DNA of 64,000 bases from Corbicula japonica (Eukaryota > Mollusca > Bivalvia > Venerida > Cyrenidae), in NCBI GenBank assembly GCA_038501625.1, contig JAZAYU010000001.1, forward strand, positions 6,775,457 to 6,839,456, in the 5' to 3' direction. The position numbers and the translations under genes were made by a program. Every line of letters begins with the position of its first letter. Within the stretch, counting starts at the first letter, position 1. Under the pieces are notes generated by a model that saw only the letters and a program-made list of their open reading frames with translations, ran no database searches and was not told the origin of the DNA. Below are positions 28,401 to 35,288 of this stretch, piece after piece.

Positions 28401-29669
28401 ACAAAGATTGCAATTTTACCTGTTGAGCCAAAGCTGAAGGCATTAGTGGTAGAGCTAGCAGCTGGTGTACCGAAGAGACCTGTGTTAGCTGTAGTCTTCT
28501 GACCAAACAGACCACCACCAGCGCTGGGAGTTGCACCAAAATCTACAACAAGAGAAACAGTCTAAGTTATAAATTTATTTAAAGATACAAAACGTAAAAA
28601 CAAGTCATTAAAACTCAATATCAGAAAGACAAAATAAACTTGAATGAAACTGTTGAAACTTTGATTTCACTGTTTCAACATGAAATGTTAGTGGTGGTGG
28701 GAATATAATTAGTGATGGACTGTAAGTGGTGATCTAGTGGACAGGTTAACTTATAGTGGATCAATAGTGCAATTTTTAATTCAGGCATTCTTTTTTAAAT
28801 ATTTTAAGTTTCGATGAATCTATCTCCTTAATTTTTTCTGTCGGAAACCACTGGGGTATTAAAAATGTCATCAAGAGATTTTCCTAATAAAGAAAACATC
28901 ATACTAAATCCAGAAGACTGAGTTCCAAATGCCGATCCTCCACCACTACCAAACAGTCCAGTTCCTGTTCCAGCGGATGGATTCTGTCCAAATAATCCTC
29001 CTGCAGAAGGTGTTGACTGACCAAATGCTGTGCTTCCAAATCCAGAGGTACTACCTGTTGATAAGGTTAACATCCAACAAATGATACTCAAGCAATAACA
29101 GTTGCATAAAAAAACTGCACATTTTTATTAATCCCTTCCTCCATATTTATATATATGCCTTTTTGGCATCCTTGGGCAAACAGTGTAAATCAAAGTCAGC
29201 CGGCACATAATTATGTGCTATCTGATCAGGATCTGCACTGTTGCCGTTTTGATTTTATTAAGTAATTCCTGATCAAAAAGTAAACAGTGCAGATCCTGAT
29301 CAGATAGCATGAATGTACTGGCTGATCTATTTCTTCACTGGTTGAACATGCGATAGAATGCTTCTATAATTATGGAGTTAAGGGTTAAGTCATCCAAAAT
29401 CATTTTGAATGTTTTACTTGTACATGTAGCTATAAGTCTCTTTGAGATTTGTCTTTCAGCAATTATAGGACAATATGACATGCAAGAAATTAAGTGTGAT
29501 CATACCTTGCGTTATGTTGCAGTCCAGATAAATCAAAGATGTTATTTAAAATGGCAAAATAATGTAAACTAAGGTATTAAAAATGCTCATATAATTTTTA
29601 ATTTTCAGACATACCTGTGGAAGCACCAAATGGTGTTCCGAATCCGGTAGGTTTTCCTGATCCAAACAT
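395..29669 (-). CDS. NUP98: NUP98-NUP96 nucleoporin precursor, 32 exons, 3' end outside window
   Basis: This gene encodes the precursor that cleaves itself into NUP98 (FG nucleoporin, permeability barrier, RNA-export docking) and NUP96 (Y-complex scaffold of the nuclear pore). I joined 32 coding exons by GT-AG sites (one GC-AG); phases match at every junction and the total is 4,920 nt, 1,640 codons. Domains by residue: FG/GLFG repeats 1-139, GLEBS 140-189, FG repeats to about 476, linker to 719, autoproteolytic domain 720-876 with H875-F876-S877, NUP96 from S877. The start ATG at 29669-29667 gives [15 protein letters not shown], a typical NUP98 beginning. Vertebrate precursors are about 1,800 residues, so the last 150-200 residues should lie left of position 1. 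Exons total about 17% of the span; the introns are packed with repeats. Identity is secure; individual splice sites are predictions. Confidence 0.96.
1035..1173. repeat. Foldback repeat family Fb1, copy 1 (diverged)
   Basis: Two inverted arms resemble the Fb1 consensus (CAGTCTCAAATCT...AAGATCTGAGACTGG), with the loop-side sequence ATTGGTC/AACCAATCAG. It is the most diverged complete copy, 71 nt upstream of the exon 31 acceptor. Confidence 0.7.
1700..2115. repeat. Degenerate minisatellite (about 20-30 bp units)
   Basis: Imperfect units of the form TCTAAGTGTTATTGGGG recur about 14 times with variable spacing, in the NUP98 intron between exons 29 and 30 and starting some 75 nt upstream of the exon 30 acceptor. 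No coding meaning. Confidence 0.75.
2448..2787. mobile_element. Short non-autonomous DNA element, CAGGGCTT termini
   Basis: The 340-bp segment begins CAGGGCTTTTTCAG and ends CTGAAGAAGCCCTG, imperfect terminal inverted repeats. A similar pair of ends is found at 4323-4503. The CAGGG terminus suggests an hAT-type MITE, but no clear target duplication was seen. Confidence 0.6.
4323..4503. mobile_element. Short non-autonomous element, CAGGGCTT termini (second copy)
   Basis: Starts CAGGGCTTTTTTCATTC and ends GTGAAGAAAGCCCTG, inverted ends related to those at 2448 and 2787. It lies in the intron downstream of exon 28's partner exon 27, next to the Fb1 copy at 4509. Confidence 0.5.
4509..4648. repeat. 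Foldback repeat Fb1, copy 2
   Basis: Hairpin with arms CCAGTCTCAAATCTCAAGCA / TGTGATTTGAGACTGG and terminal GATCATAAAACT / AGTTTTATGAT. It ends 19 nt downstream of the NUP98 exon 27 donor. Confidence 0.9.
4970..5355. repeat. Probable interspersed repeat fragment
   Basis: Contains GGTGACCTTGACCTTGAACC and adjoining sequence typical in style of abundant molluscan interspersed repeats, ending near an inverted GC-rich motif TATCCCCTACCACTACGCAGCGGGGGATA (5321-5349, palindromic ends). No coding potential; family not assigned. Confidence 0.35.
6609..6738. repeat. Perfect 56-bp inverted repeat (hairpin)
   Basis: Arm 6609-6664 is the exact reverse complement of 6683-6738, separated by an 18-bp loop. 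Arms are GC-richer than the surroundings and include CGTGCACGCGAGAGCTGGC. A CRE cluster (TGACGTTACTGACGTCA) follows at 6858-6873. It lies in the NUP98 intron between exons 24 and 25. The ORFs on either strand here are palindrome artefacts. Confidence 0.95.
7735..7877. repeat. Foldback repeat Fb1, copy 3
   Basis: Begins GCCCAAGGTTATAAAACTGA; arms AACCAGTCTCAAAACTCAAG and CTTGAGATTTGAGACTGGTT. It ends 28 nt downstream of the exon 23 donor in NUP98. Confidence 0.9.
7906..10526 (-). CDS. NUP98: NUP96 exons 20-23: N-terminal region
   Basis: Exons 10307-10526, 9470-9610, 8678-8839 and 7906-8211 encode residues 910-1185, all ending in phase 1. The first two are acidic and Gln-rich, then [16 protein letters not shown] and the strongly conserved [20 protein letters not shown] at the start of the NUP96 core. 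The acceptor of exon 21 abuts a 34-bp x 11 tandem array (9611-9984). A hairpin repeat ends 28 nt beyond the exon 23 donor. Confidence 0.94.
9010..9185. repeat. Degenerate copy of foldback family Fb2
   Basis: Recognisable pieces are ATTTATACCCATGTG-like sequence near 9030, AGTGTAGATCTGGATCAGG near 9094 and AATGGTCACAC, in the order found in better Fb2 copies. The right arm is mostly lost. Confidence 0.4.
9611..9984 (-). repeat. 34-bp tandem repeat, 11 units, spanning a splice acceptor
   Basis: Eleven exact-length 34-bp units fill 374 bp. Nine are identical; the first differs by G for A next to exon 21 and the last by C for T at the far end. The exon-side end of each unit reads GATGTTTTAG on the minus strand, versus GATGTTTCAG at the real acceptor (9611-9620), so the array is a series of copied acceptor-like sites upstream of NUP98 exon 21. 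Confidence 0.97.
10941..11080. repeat. Foldback repeat Fb1, copy 4
   Basis: Nearly complete hairpin: AAATCTCAAGCATCTGATTG on one arm, with the matching inverted arm ending GTTTTATAACCTTTGGC. Located in the 4.5-kb intron between exons 19 and 20. Confidence 0.95.
11570..12375. mobile_element. hAT-like non-autonomous DNA transposon, 806 bp
   Basis: Starts TAGGGATGGGAACGGATA and ends in the inverted counterpart ATATCCGTTCCCATCCCTA. Flanks are GATTATAT (11562-11569) and GACTATAT (12376-12383), an 8-bp target duplication with one mismatch, as expected for hAT insertions. Subterminal GGATA/TATCC motifs repeat on both sides. Internally a 32-bp unit (TGTTCTGATCAAGTTAAATA...) is tandemly duplicated at about 11999-12061. 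There is no transposase ORF, so it would depend on an autonomous relative. Confidence 0.85.
13506..13798. repeat. Foldback Fb2 copy split by a nested Fb1 copy
   Basis: Outer ends are TTAACCCTTTCCTCCATA and AGTAAAGGGTTAA, typical of Fb2. The middle (13610-13750) is a clean Fb1 hairpin, so Fb1 inserted into an existing Fb2 element. Confidence 0.8.
13610..13750. repeat. Foldback repeat Fb1, copy 5 (best preserved)
   Basis: About 141 bp with near-perfect arms: AAGGTTATAAAGCTGAGATT at one end, AGCTTTATAACCTTGGGC at the other, and GGCGACTGGTCGCC at the centre. It serves as the reference for the family. Confidence 0.97.
15062..18097 (-). CDS. NUP98: NUP98 exons 16-19: autoproteolytic domain (peptidase S59) and cleavage site
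   Basis: Exons 17893-18097, 17113-17252, 15737-15850 and 15062-15172 encode residues 720-909. The fold is marked by [81 protein letters not shown]. Cleavage in known family members occurs between Phe and Ser of HFS; here this is F876|S877, 12 nt into exon 19, with the catalytic His875 and Ser877 intact. S877 becomes the N-terminus of NUP96. An acidic patch [12 protein letters not shown] follows. Confidence 0.96.
15254..15474. repeat. Foldback repeat Fb2 copy
   Basis: Arms contain AGATCAGCCGGCACATCTGT on one side and inverted GATCAG/GGATCTACACTGG on the other, flanked by TTTCCTCCATATA and GGATGGAAGAAAGG. Located in the NUP98 intron upstream of exon 19. Confidence 0.85.
16161..16312. repeat. 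Inverted repeat with about 75-bp arms
   Basis: AGTATCATGCACGAG at the left pairs with CTCGTGCAAGATACT at the right; the arms also share GAAAAATCTGTCAC and AACTGTTTTGCGGGAACGAGG-type sequence. A CRE-like cluster (TGACGTCAC, TTACGTCAG, TTACGTCAC) follows at 16422-16475. Confidence 0.85.
16422..16482. promoter_or_regulatory. Cluster of CRE/ATF-like sites
   Basis: Three sites in 60 bp: TGACGTCAC, TTACGTCAG and GTTACGTCACTCACGTGAC, the last overlapping an E-box CACGTG. The motifs are seen; binding or activity is not shown. It lies inside a NUP98 intron beside an inverted repeat, so it may belong to a mobile element rather than the gene. Confidence 0.4.
16575..16977. repeat. Foldback Fb2 copy with internal 47-bp x 5 minisatellite
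   Basis: Fb2 sequence (CAATCCAGATCAGCCAGCAC ... GGGTTAA) whose right arm has expanded into five tandem units at 16731-16963: four of 47 bp and one of 45 bp. Each unit carries GCTCTGGATAGACACTGTTG. Confidence 0.9.
17307..17447. repeat. Foldback repeat Fb1, copy 6
   Basis: Complete hairpin (GGTTATAAAACTGAGATTGG ... GTTTTATAACCATGGG), starting 54 nt upstream of the NUP98 exon 17 acceptor. Confidence 0.95.
18168..18354. mobile_element. Short element with CAGGGCTCT inverted termini
   Basis: Begins CAGGGCTCTTACTAG and ends CTAGTGAGAGCCCTG; both arms contain GGGAGAAGT-type sequence. About 187 bp, MITE-like, between exons 15 and 16. The direct flanks share only CCTTT. Confidence 0.6.
18626..20734 (-). 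CDS. NUP98: NUP98 exons 12-15: linker between FG repeats and protease domain
   Basis: Exons 20482-20734, 19753-19946, 19282-19404 and 18626-18785 encode residues 476-719. Recognisable NUP98 linker motifs are [64 protein letters not shown] and [13 protein letters not shown]. The rest is acidic and Ser-rich with little conservation. The vertebrate equivalent is disordered and heavily phosphorylated; sites here were not assigned. Confidence 0.93.
21236..25993 (-). CDS. NUP98: NUP98 exons 7-11: second FG/GLFG block
   Basis: Exons are 25800-25993, 25109-25225, 23418-23595, 22171-22335 and 21236-21293, encoding residues 239 to about 476. Motifs include four GLFG (three in exon 7, one in exon 8) and many FGFG, SLFG and GFGS variants, in a Thr/Ser/Gly-rich background. 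Phases run 1-0-0-1-1-2. The introns carry foldback elements, a 151-bp x 3 repeat element (22503-23106) and an inverted repeat at 24428-24602. Hairpin repeats sit 13 nt after the exon 10 donor and 28 nt after the exon 9 donor. Confidence 0.93.
21378..21811. repeat. Two adjacent Fb2 foldback copies
   Basis: A partial copy (about 21395-21500, AGTGTAGACTCAGATCTGCC) is followed by a fuller copy from 21603 (AACCCTCTACTCCAT) to 21811, with AGATGTGCCGGCTGACCTGG in the right arm. Both lie between exons 10 and 11. Confidence 0.8.
22017..22157. repeat. Foldback repeat Fb1, copy 7
   Basis: Complete hairpin with GGCCCAAGATCATAAAATTG and TTTATGACCTTGGGCC ends. It stops 13 nt downstream of the exon 10 donor of NUP98. 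Confidence 0.93.
22503..23106. repeat. Non-autonomous element with three 151-bp tandem units
   Basis: GGGCCATAATTCAGGAGTGC-like segments recur at 22591, 22742 and 22893, a period of exactly 151 bp. The left edge has ATACGCCCGTCAT and the right edge ATACGTCCCG and AACGGGCGTAT, inverted. A GC-rich CCGCCCGCC run sits at 23030-23060. The layout resembles bivalve repeats with tandem cores; class uncertain. Confidence 0.85.
23296..23389. repeat. Foldback repeat Fb1, copy 8 (left arm deleted)
   Basis: GGTTATAAATCTGAGACCAG then a full right arm ending TTTTATAACCTTGGGC. It ends 28 nt downstream of the exon 9 donor. Confidence 0.93.
23758..23771. promoter_or_regulatory. Palindromic double CRE-like site
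   Basis: TGACGTAACGTCAC reads as two CRE half-site pairs in inverted orientation, inside the NUP98 intron between exons 8 and 9. Motif only; function not shown. Confidence 0.35.
23959..24147. repeat. Foldback repeat Fb2 copy
   Basis: AACCCTTTAAACCGTGGG ... GGAGTAACAGGTTAA, with inverted TGTGCAGTCTAATGATC/GATCAGACTGCACA arms. Confidence 0.75.
24248..24602. repeat. 92-bp-offset direct repeats followed by an inverted repeat
   Basis: GAACTGTTGACCGGTCAATA at 24248 recurs as GAACTGTTGACTGGTCAATA at 24340, each followed by GACTGTTTCCCTCGCG. Then 24428-24602 forms a hairpin with arms of roughly 85 bp centred on GCGGCCTATGGCC (TTATTTCATATGTGAT at one end, ATCACATATGAAATAA at the other). Confidence 0.85.
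24641..24856. repeat. Foldback repeat Fb2 (well preserved)
   Basis: Ends TTAACCCTTTCCTTCATATA and TATGGAGGAAAGGGTTAA; arms hold GATCCAGATCAGCCAGCACA and TGTGCCGGCTGGTCTGGATC. A good reference copy for the family. Confidence 0.93.
25519..25749. repeat. Foldback repeat Fb2 copy
   Basis: AACCCTTTATTTCAT ... ATGAAGGGTTAA, with GTGTAGATCCAGATCAGCC in the left arm. It lies about 50 nt downstream of the exon 7 donor. Confidence 0.88.
26264..26360. repeat. Foldback repeat Fb1, copy 9 (centre deleted)
   Basis: The two arms are joined directly at CATCTGATTGAGATTTGAGA, lacking the usual central 45 bp. It ends 11 nt downstream of the exon 6 donor. Confidence 0.93.
26372..27211 (-). CDS. NUP98: NUP98 exons 5-6: GLEBS (RAE1-binding) motif
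   Basis: Exons 27063-27211 and 26372-26519 encode residues 140-238. Exon 5 holds the signature [32 protein letters not shown], and exon 6 continues [13 protein letters not shown], the GLEBS helix region that binds the mRNA-export factor RAE1 in known NUP98 proteins. It is not an FG repeat and is among the best conserved stretches of the gene. Exon 6 then returns to FG sequence. A 97-bp hairpin repeat lies 11 nt beyond the exon 6 donor. Confidence 0.95.
27463..29669 (-). CDS. NUP98: NUP98 exons 1-4: N-terminal FG/GLFG repeats
   Basis: Coding exons are 29615-29669, 28905-29054, 28420-28542 and 27463-27552, all joined in phase 1. They encode residues 1-139, low-complexity Gly/Ser/Thr/Asn with FG and GLFG motifs; five of the nine GLFG motifs in the protein are here. 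FG repeats are disordered and bind transport receptors inside the pore channel. Intron 1 (29055-29614) contains a foldback repeat at 29131-29387. A hairpin repeat begins only 21 nt upstream of the exon 4 acceptor. Confidence 0.93.
27574..27708. repeat. Foldback repeat Fb1, copy 10
   Basis: Complete hairpin starting GAAGGTTATAAAGCTGAG and ending TTTTATAACCTTGGGC. It begins 21 nt upstream of the exon 4 acceptor, in the usual branch-point zone. Confidence 0.95.
29131..29387. repeat. Foldback repeat Fb2 copy in NUP98 intron 1
   Basis: CCCTTCCTCCATATTTATAT ... GAGTTAAGGGTTAA with inverted GATCAGGATCTGCACTG / CAGTGCAGATCCTGATC inner arms. Confidence 0.9.
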
Positions 29670-29723
29670 CTTGATATATCACTTACGTAAATATCTTTAT
29701 TTCTGTCAAATTATGTGTTTCAC
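29670..29723 (-). other. NUP98: NUP98 5' leader (UTR) part of the first coding exon
   Basis: The minus strand has a plausible 3' splice site (CCTTTTTCAG) just above 29723, followed by 54 nt without an ATG and then the NUP98 start codon. This suggests at least one further non-coding exon upstream, which I could not place. Transcript data would settle it. Confidence 0.5.
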
Positions 29724-30850
29724 CTGAAAAAGGAAATAATCAACAGATAAAAGTGGATACTCAAAATCTTGTTATCTCTACATCATCCTGGTCCCGCATA
29801 TTTCAGTGCACTAAGTCACTAAAATCATCATAAAGTTTTGATGTTTGTGTAACATTGTCATCTTTACTGTGTGCTAAAGTCATCTTTTGTTAGTTAAACT
29901 TTTATAAGGCCAACTTATTCAAATTGAAAGTAATATTCACCTCATAATCGTTAACTCGGAGCTTACTTTTTGTTCCTCAGTCTTGTTAGGGAGAATTTAC
30001 TACATTTAGATCGGTCATGTTTTTGCATTTGTTGTCCTAAACGGATGAACTAATATTTTATAAGCCTGATGCCTTTTTTTGTTTTAAACTGAAGTTAATT
30101 GCATGTACATCTGTATTAAATAAGCGAATATTTTACCTTACACCCAATCATCATTAATTATAATTAAATAATTTATCTTGTTCTCACTTAGAAGAAGCCG
30201 CCTGCATTGTTCGACCTCAGCAAGTTTCACACTTCGGCTTATCTGATGACTTTACATAGGATATTTTAGCACGTTTCAAATTTACTTCGATTTATATAAA
30301 CATATTTTAAGTCAAATTCAACTTAACTTCTTAAGCGGCATAATATTATATGTAAAAAGTACATATTTTGGTGGGATCGTGAAATTAATTCGAGATAACC
30401 GATTTTGACACAACAGTGTGTACTGTACATAAATATCAGCATTTTCCCCATTGAAAATCACTATGTCCAAACTTTAACCCCTTCTTTTTCTAGAAGTTTT
30501 GGTTTACTGTTTATTTGCAATATATCTCAGACAAATATTTCACTTGATATTAACGTACATCAATTCATCGCCTGTGTGCAAAATCTGTACAAGTTAATAC
30601 AACTCCTTATTTCAAGTACTGTTTTTGGATTAAGGTGACGACATGTCAGAGTAAAATATTTCTGATTCCAGTCCAACAAGAGTTTGCTATTGTCCCAAAG
30701 CTTTATCAGATTCAAATCACTTAACGATCAAAGTGTAAAAATCATCCAGATTTCACCTAATACAGACTTGCTGGTAGACATTGCCATACATGACGAACAT
30801 AAGATTAATCACACTTTCACTTAAAGAAGCAAATTCTAAGCAAATTTTAA
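29724..30850. other. NUP98 upstream region, no further exon or promoter recognised
   Basis: AT-rich sequence between the NUP98 leader exon and the first intergenic repeat. It must hold the promoter and probably a non-coding first exon, but there is no motif distinct enough to place either. ORFs here are short and without recognisable content. Confidence 0.4.
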
Positions 30851-30939
30851 GTGTCCAATGTATAGCACTAATATGCTGGACCTCAATTTAAAGTCTCATA
30901 TCAGAAAGACTGCTAGTTATTTTAGTTGGAGTACACGGG

Positions 30940-33420
30940 GATCAAACCAGCAACCCGTGGACGTGGACTCGGAGGAAGACATCAGACAATGCGAATGTCC
31001 GGTAATTTTGCAGGTTGACCGACGAAAACTTCTGCTATTGTCAGACAAAATGTCCGATGAAAAATTACAGTCAGCACCGTTTCATTTTTGGAAAGTTTAC
31101 TTTCAGTTTCAATTCCAGTGCTATTTTTAACTGAAATATCATGGTTGTTCTGCGTGTTTTTGTCTGTGAGTCACTCTATATGTAAACCAGAGTACGCTGT
31201 TTTTGGCTACTCCAGCATGATTCAAAAAGCTTTCGGGTCAAGGTTGCTAATTCTCCCATAATTCAGTTCGCCGTAGTAAACAATCATGGCGGTCAACGTT
31301 TGAAGAATCGACTGAAATATTTGGCCTTTTTTGATCTGCCGACGATTTCATTCAAAAATTACTGAAGCAAATAGATTAAGGTTTCTGTTCAATGTGGCTA
31401 CGTGATACCATGTAAATGTCAAATCATTGAATGATGGCACAAGGAGACTACAATGACGGACTTTTGGTGAATCAAACGGCAAATGTAAGAAACAAGAGGG
31501 CCATGATGGCCCTATATCGCTCACCTGAGAACAAAAGTACTCTCAGCTTGTGGTTTCAGACAAGAAGATTTTTAAAGTTTTTCCTATACAAGTCTATATA
31601 AAATGAAGTGACCCCTGGGGCAGGGCCAATTTTGACCCCTGGGAAATAATTTGAACAATCTTTGTAGAGTTCTACTAGAGGATGCTAAATGCCAAATATC
31701 TAAGCTCTAGGCCTTGTGGTTTCAGACAAGAAGATTTTTAAAGTTTTTCCTATATACGTCTATGTCAAATGAAGTGACCCCTGGGGCAGGGCCAATTTTG
31801 ACCCCAGGGAAATAATTTGAACAATCTTTGTAGAGTTCCACTAGAGGGTGCTAAATGCCAAATATCTAAGCTCTAGGCCTTGTGGTTTCAGAGAAGAAGA
31901 TTTTTAAAGTTTTTCTTATATAAGTCTATGCAAAATGAAGTGACCCCTGGGGCAGGGCCAATTTTGACCCCAGGGAAATAATTTGAACAAACTTTGTAGA
32001 GTTCCACTAGAGGGTGCTAAATGCCAAATATCTAAGCTCTAGGCCTTGTGGTTTCAGACAAGAAGACTTTTAAAGTTTTTCTTAATATAGAAGTCTATGC
32101 AAAATGAAGTGACCCCTGGGGCGGGGCAAATTTTGACCCCAGGGAAATAATTTGAACAAACTTTGTAGAGTTCCACTAGAGGATGCTAAATGCCAAATAT
32201 CTAAGCTCTAGGCCTTGTGGTTTCAGACAAGAAGATTTTTAAAGTTTTTCCTATATAAGTCTATGTCAAATGAAGTGACCCCTGGGGCAGGGCCAATTTT
32301 GACCCCAGGGAAATAATTTGAACAATCTTTGTAGAGTTCCACTAGAGAGTGCTAAATGCCAAATATCTAAACTCTAGGCCTTGTGGTTTCAGACAAGAAG
32401 ATTTTTAAAGTTTTTCTTATATAAGTCTATGCAAAATGAAGTGACCCCTGGGGCGGGGCCAATTTTGACCCCAGGGAAATAATTTGAACAAACTTTGTAG
32501 AGTTCCACTAGAGGATGCTAAATGCCAAATATCTAAGCTCTAGGCCTTGTGGTTTCAGACAAGAAGACTTTTAAAGTTTTTCTTAATATAGAAGTCTATG
32601 CAAAATGAAGTGACCCCTGGGGCGGGGCCAATTTTGACCCCATGGAAATAATTTGAACAAACTTTGTAGAGATCCACTAGAGGATGCTAAATGCCAAATA
32701 TCTAAGCTCTAGGCCTTGTGGTTTCAGAGAAGAAGATTTTTAAAGTTTTTCCTATATAAGTCTATGTAAAATGAAGTGACCCCTGGGGCGGGGCCAATTT
32801 TGACCCCAGGGCTATAATTTGAACAATCTTGGTAGAGGACCACTAGGTGATGCTACACAACAAATATCAAAGTTCTAGGCCTTGCGGTTTCAGAGAAGAA
32901 GATTTTTAAAAATTTTATGTTCAAAATCTATTTTTATCCTCTGTGACCTAGATAGGCAATGGACCGGAACCATTTGAACAATTTTGGTAAAGCTTCATGC
33001 AAGTAACATTCCTGCCAAGTTTCAGCAAGATTGGCCCAGGAGTTCAGGAGAAGAAGTCGTTTGAAGAAAAAGTTGACGACGCACGCACGCACGCACGGAC
33101 GACGGACGACGGACGACGGACATCAGGCGATCACAAAAGCTCACCATGAGCACTTCGTGCTCAGGTGAGCTAAAAAGCACATCAAATGATAAAACACTGC
33201 TTTGGTGGTAGTGATAATTTTTTACCATCATTGAAGGGTTTTGAATTAATTTGATTATGTGTTAATTGCAACAATGTCATGAAAGGATATCTGAAGATGA
33301 TTTTTATACCATTTAAAGTGTGGTGTGATATAATTATGGCAGCCTATGAGAAGTGGTAGGTGCATAAAACTTATTGTAAGTAAATCCAACACACATTTTT
33401 ACAAACATGGCCATAAATCA
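30940..33420. repeat. Older interspersed repeat, interrupted by a 1.7-kb insertion
   Basis: 30990-31484 and 33172-33300 match consecutive parts of 60950-61560 (for example GCAATTTTGC/GACCGACGAAAACTTCTG, CGCCGTAGTAAACAATCATGGCGG, and CTGCTTTGGTGGTAGTGATAA). The two copies differ at many positions, so they are an old duplicated or mobile sequence. The ATGGCGG context looks like a captured 5' gene end, but the frame is not conserved. Confidence 0.8.
31490..33172. mobile_element. Non-autonomous element with 166/169-bp tandem core
   Basis: Left end AACAAGAGGGCCATGATGGC...GCTCACCTGAG, right end GTGCTCAGGTGAGCTAAA, so the tips carry inverted CTCACCTGAG/CTCAGGTGAG. Eight units are phased by ACCCCTGGGG at 31611, 31777, 31943, 32112, 32278, 32444, 32613 and 32779. 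Then come a non-repeated tail and GACGACGGA short repeats (33075-33120). The layout resembles bivalve elements that carry satellite-like cores (pearl or Helitron-type); class is inferred only. Confidence 0.85.
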
Positions 33421-33486
33421 ATCTACAATATCCATACATTAAAAACATTGGGAATAAGCAAGGTGATCATTTAGAAAATCTAAAAT

Positions 33487-35288
33487 TAAATACCCTCGGC
33501 GTTCTGATAAGAGCGCAGTGGGATCGCCGTATGGTCGCTGTAGCAACGCGGAAAGGTCTCCTACAACGCCGCAGGAGCTCCGTAGGCGCGCACAGAGTTC
33601 GCAGTGCTAATGCTGTGGTTATCTGTGGCGCTTGCACGGAGATCGCACAGCGTTGTCAGAGATGTCGCTGCAACTTTACAGCGCTTTATGGCACGTCTAC
33701 GGCGCTTTTAGGGAGTGTTAATTTTTTCACTGCGCTCTTTCAACGACTGTACGGAGCTGTCACGGCGATCAATGCGCTTCCAATGCGCTTCTACAGCGTT
33801 GTCACAGCGATCATTGCGCTCCCAGTGCGCTTCTATCCATTGTCACAGCGATCGTTGCACTCTCAATAAGCTTCTAACGCGTTGTCACAGCGAAAATTGC
33901 GCTCCCAGTAAGCTTCTTCTACGTTCATGGATGTTTGTACAGGCTTTGCGAAAGTTGCCGGACCGTCGGACATGTCCGGCAAAAATCAGACCGGTCCGAG
34001 AATTTTTTTCCGAATTCCAAACCTTATGTCCGGCACAATTCAGTCGTTTATTTTCTGATAACGACAGAGTGACAGTCTATCCGTCTGGCACGAGTACCGG
34101 GATTTATCAAGTCCGATTAAGACAAACACCGAGTTTTCTCCCTTGAATAAAAGAAAATGTCAAACGTGATTCGCCGTTTCTTTTTAAGTTTCATATTCAG
34201 GATTCAGATTAATTACCATATGCGATCTTTGACTATATACAAAGAAAATGTCGTTCTCGCGGTATAACGATGGCGATACAACAGGAAAAAAAACACGGAA
34301 AAAATTGATGAAAATAGAAAAGCAAAACAAAAGGAATACGAGTCCAAGCGCCCGCAGCGAAAATTGGTTTAAAAAAATGGAGAAATGGACGCCTGTTGTT
34401 ACTTTTCGATGAGAATAGTTTTGATGAGACAGTATTTGATATCACTGAAGAAATCGTACCCAGTTCAGATCTACGTCCAGTGGAATCCAGACCATTCTAT
34501 TTTTTTTTCCACATACTCTATTTACATGTTTTGTGGCTGTTTAGATAATTATGAATGTTTTGATTTCCAGATAGAGTCCATCAATCTGGATAAACTGATG
34601 TTTAATGTAAGAGAATAAAAATGTTAAAGAAACCTTTAAAGGATGATGTGTATTTAATTAAATACACAAACAAAAGTTTACATGTATTTGAAAAAAAATT
34701 CGGTCAGACAGAATTTCTTTCGGTCAGACAAGAATTGGAAGTTTGTCTGACCGGATGTCAGACAAAGTTTTCAGCAGTTTCGCGAAGCCTGTTTGTATGA
34801 CATAATGTACAAGATTGGCAAAAAACATTCATTCCACCATGACTGAAGTACAGCAGCAAGTCGGGCTATTGCTGAACTTCATGCATGTCAAGCAAACATA
34901 CCAAGATGAAGACGTTTTGCATATGATTGTAATACGACGAAAGAGTCTTTTTGCAGGCATAGTCTTAACTGCTCAAGAACTAACAAGCAAATGAGGAAGA
35001 TTCGTTTTATACTTAGAACGTCATCAACACGCTGTCAGCGCAGCGCGAGCTATGTGAAAGCGCAGTGCAAGCAGTGAAGGCGGCATAAGAGAGCAGGCAA
35101 TCGCCAAACAGAACTCCGTAGGAACGCGATAGAACGCCATGTAAACTACGTAGCAACGCCATGGTCGCAGTGAGGACACCGTGCAGTCTCCATCTTCACG
35201 ATAAAAGTCAGATTTTTCTTGCGATCTCACGGCGTTCTGGAAAATTAAACAACGCAGTGAAACGCGCTGTAGTGTGACCAGGCCTTAA
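33487..35288. mobile_element. GCG-rich transposon-like element with nested insertion
   Basis: Both flanks (33487-33933 and 35010-35288) are unusually rich in GCG/CGC words such as CACAGCGATCATTGCGCTCC and AACGCAGTGAAACGCGCTGT. A shorter copy in the opposite orientation occurs at 47140-47640, which shows that it is a repeat family. The right end is AGTGTGACCAGGCCTT. ORFs of 112 and 143 codons here are by-products of low stop frequency; no transposase is recognised. Confidence 0.7.
33940..34791. mobile_element. Nested 852-bp DNA element with CAGGC termini
   Basis: Starts CAGGCTTTGCGAAA and ends TTTCGCGAAGCCTG. TTTGTA is present directly on each side (33934-33939 and 34792-34797), a likely target duplication. 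Internal GTCCGGCA/GGTCAGACA motifs recur near both ends. No transposase ORF. Confidence 0.8.

Noticed and set aside
30858..31130. 90-codon plus ORF upstream of NUP98 as a divergent gene
   Set aside because: Most of it lies in a repeat shared with 60945-61660, and the frame is not conserved between the copies.
33531..34146. Overlapping 112- and 143-codon plus ORFs
   Set aside because: They lie in GCG-word-rich transposon sequence, and the longer one runs across the boundary of a nested insertion.
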